NCBI GenBank assembly: GCA_026991215.1
Contig: JALXBY010000112.1
Location: 1-6,952 of the forward strand
Direction: 5' to 3'
Source of the DNA: Anaerolineales bacterium
GTDB taxonomy: Bacteria; Chloroflexota; Anaerolineae; Anaerolineales; DRMV01
DNA: 6,952 nucleotides
In this document: positions 5,707 to 6,952 of the stretch, piece by piece
Position numbering within the stretch: the first letter of the stretch is position 1
Layout of the letters: every line of letters starts with the position of its first letter
The notes under the pieces: generated by a model
Database searches by the model: none
What the model was told of the DNA's origin: nothing
Seen by the model: the letters and a program-made list of their open reading frames with translations, nothing else
Translations under genes and position numbers: made by a program

Positions 5707-6918
5707 TCATGGTTCACGGGTGAGGCGCAGCATCAAGGCCCAGCCCAGCCGGAGCACGCTTTCCAGGGTTTCGGGTTCGATGTTCTCCAGGCGGTCGCTC
5801 AGTTGGTGCCAGTAGCCCATGTAGGGTTCGGCCGGGTGGCCTTTGGGCAGCAGTGTGGTGATGGTCACTGCCCGGAAGCCGTGTTTGGTGGCCACGGTCG
5901 CGTCGGTGTAGGCACCGGTATAAGGGCGGATGCGCCACTGGGGATGTTCGGCTACCACCTCTACGGCCCTGGCCCAGAGTTCGGGATGGACGAAGTAGCG
6001 ACGAATCAGCCCATCCGCGCTTTGCAGGGCCGGCATGCCCATGCCCACCATGTCGAAGTTGAGGATGTAGGCGGTGCGCAGGCGGTCGCCATAGCGCTGG
6101 AGGAAGGCCTGTACGCCGTAGGCCCCCACTTCTTCACAGTCGGTGAACACGACCCAGACTTCGGTTTCGGGCAGCGGGTGACGGGCCAGGTGTTCGGCCA
6201 GGGCCAGGACCACCCCCGCGCCGGAGGCGTTGTCATTGGCACCAGGGGTGTAGGGCTGGGTTTCGCCCTCCGCAGCCATCAGGCCTACTGCCGTTTGCAG
6301 GGCCAGGGCCAGCCCAATGAGGCCCCGGTGTTTGCGTTTCCCAAAGAGGTGGACCAGATGGACCAGGCCGCTGCCCAGCAGGGAGAGCCACCCGGTCCCA
6401 ACCAGGATGGAGAACAGCCGCAGCAATATGGGTTGGCTGTAGGCCAGCGGGGTCTTGTGGGTATCCAGGTGGGCCATCAGGACCAGGTGGTGTTTGGGGG
6501 TATCGGCCGCGGGGATGCGGGCAATCAGGTTGATGCCCTGGCCTTTGGGGAGCAGGCGCCGCGCCCAGTTGTCCTCGAAATCGCTTTGGGCGAAGAAGGC
6601 CTGGGCGCCGGCCAGGTTGAGCAGCCCGGCGGCCGCGGCCATCCCGCGAGAGGGGCGGCGCAGGAAGAGCAGGTTGCCCAGGGCGCCCGCGGCCAGGGCC
6701 AGGACGTAGGGCCAGTAGGTGTGTTTCCCCGCGGGGAAGGTCTGCCGCTCGATGGCCGCAACGCCGGCCTGTTCCAGCACCTGGGTGACGTAAGCCACGG
6801 CCTCTTGCAGCCCCGGCCCTCCGGCTGAAGGTCGTGGCCCGATTTCCCCGCTCAAGGCCCGGATGTGCCGGAAGGCCCGGTCCCGCAGTTGGGTGAAGTC
6901 CGGTGTTTGGACGTGCAT
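5707..6918 (-). CDS. Membrane-embedded M28-family zinc aminopeptidase-like protein
   Basis: A 403-residue protein; the ATG at 6918 has AGGAGG six bases upstream. All expected M28 di-zinc residues are visible: H150 and D152 in AHLDTH, D229 in GANDNASG, general-base E262 and ligand E263 in DCEEVG, D289 in NFDMVG, and H371 in YWHQLSD. The reaction inferred from the family is removal of N-terminal residues from peptides. There is no signal peptide, but there are four hydrophobic segments in two hairpins: about 68-86 and 92-110 before the catalytic core, and about 163-190 and 198-217 between D152 and D229. The second pair lengthens the H-to-D interval to 79 residues, where soluble members have a short loop. 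Paired hairpins would keep both halves of the active site on one side of the membrane. It is followed by a strong terminator. The substrate is unknown. Confidence 0.93.
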   Translation of the reverse strand: MHVQTPDFTQLRDRAFRHIRALSGEIGPRPSAGGPGLQEAVAYVTQVLEQAGVAAIERQTFPAGKHTYWPYVLALAAGALGNLLFLRRPSRGMAAAAGLLNLAGAQAFFAQSDFEDNWARRLLPKGQGINLIARIPAADTPKHHLVLMAHLDTHKTPLAYSQPILLRLFSILVGTGWLSLLGSGLVHLVHLFGKRKHRGLIGLALALQTAVGLMAAEGETQPYTPGANDNASGAGVVLALAEHLARHPLPETEVWVVFTDCEEVGAYGVQAFLQRYGDRLRTAYILNFDMVGMGMPALQSADGLIRRYFVHPELWARAVEVVAEHPQWRIRPYTGAYTDATVATKHGFRAVTITTLLPKGHPAEPYMGYWHQLSDRLENIEPETLESVLRLGWALMLRLTREP

Positions 6919-6952
6919 GGGGGTCCTCCTGGTCGGGCGTGCTCGTGGGGCA

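Noticed and set aside
5584..6828. Plus-strand open frame of 414 codons opposite the M28 peptidase
   Set aside because: It is low-complexity Gly/Gln/Val-rich shadow sequence of a gene with a full set of catalytic residues on the other strand.

Overview
This window is a GC-rich bacterial segment in which every supported gene lies on the minus strand, so it reads from right to left. The mix of genes suggests a Chloroflexota-type (Anaerolineae-like) bacterium. The clues are a class II HMG-CoA reductase, a fused homocysteine methyltransferase/methylenetetrahydrofolate reductase, a UbiA prenyltransferase of the phosphoribosyl-transfer type, a Uma2/DUF820 nuclease-fold protein, a Hanks-type Ser/Thr kinase and a CACRGAG-type intergenic repeat. 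The phylum is an inference; there is no marker gene in the window.

Layout in transcription order: (1) 6918-5707, a membrane-embedded M28 zinc peptidase, followed 38 nt past its stop by a strong perfect-stem terminator. (2) 5569-4670, a UbiA-family polyprenyl-phosphate phosphoribosyltransferase-like protein, followed by a 9-bp hairpin that may end its transcript. (3) A 192-nt leader region holding a 17-bp dyad, a second hairpin and a plausible promoter. (4) A tight three-gene unit: the methyltransferase/MTHFR fusion (4477-2561), HMG-CoA reductase (2557-1256) and a Uma2 protein (1259-588). The three genes are joined by a 3-nt gap and a 4-bp GTGA overlap. (5) A 226-nt intergenic region with an inverted repeat made of six CACRGAG units. 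(6) 361-1, the N-terminal lobe of a Ser/Thr kinase cut by the window edge.

Functionally, the metabolic core pairs one-carbon/methionine metabolism with mevalonate formation. The UbiA enzyme consumes polyprenyl phosphate, which ultimately comes from isopentenyl diphosphate, so HMG-CoA reductase and UbiA may share a lipid-carrier theme although they appear to be in separate transcripts. Starts of five of the six genes are fixed by clear Shine-Dalgarno sequences; the kinase also has a purine-rich one.

No phage, CRISPR, toxin-antitoxin, RNA gene or clearly new multigene system is visible. The points most worth a second look are the M28 active site split by a pair of membrane helices, the structured leader of the methyltransferase operon, the strand-polarised inverted repeat, and the odd operon composition.
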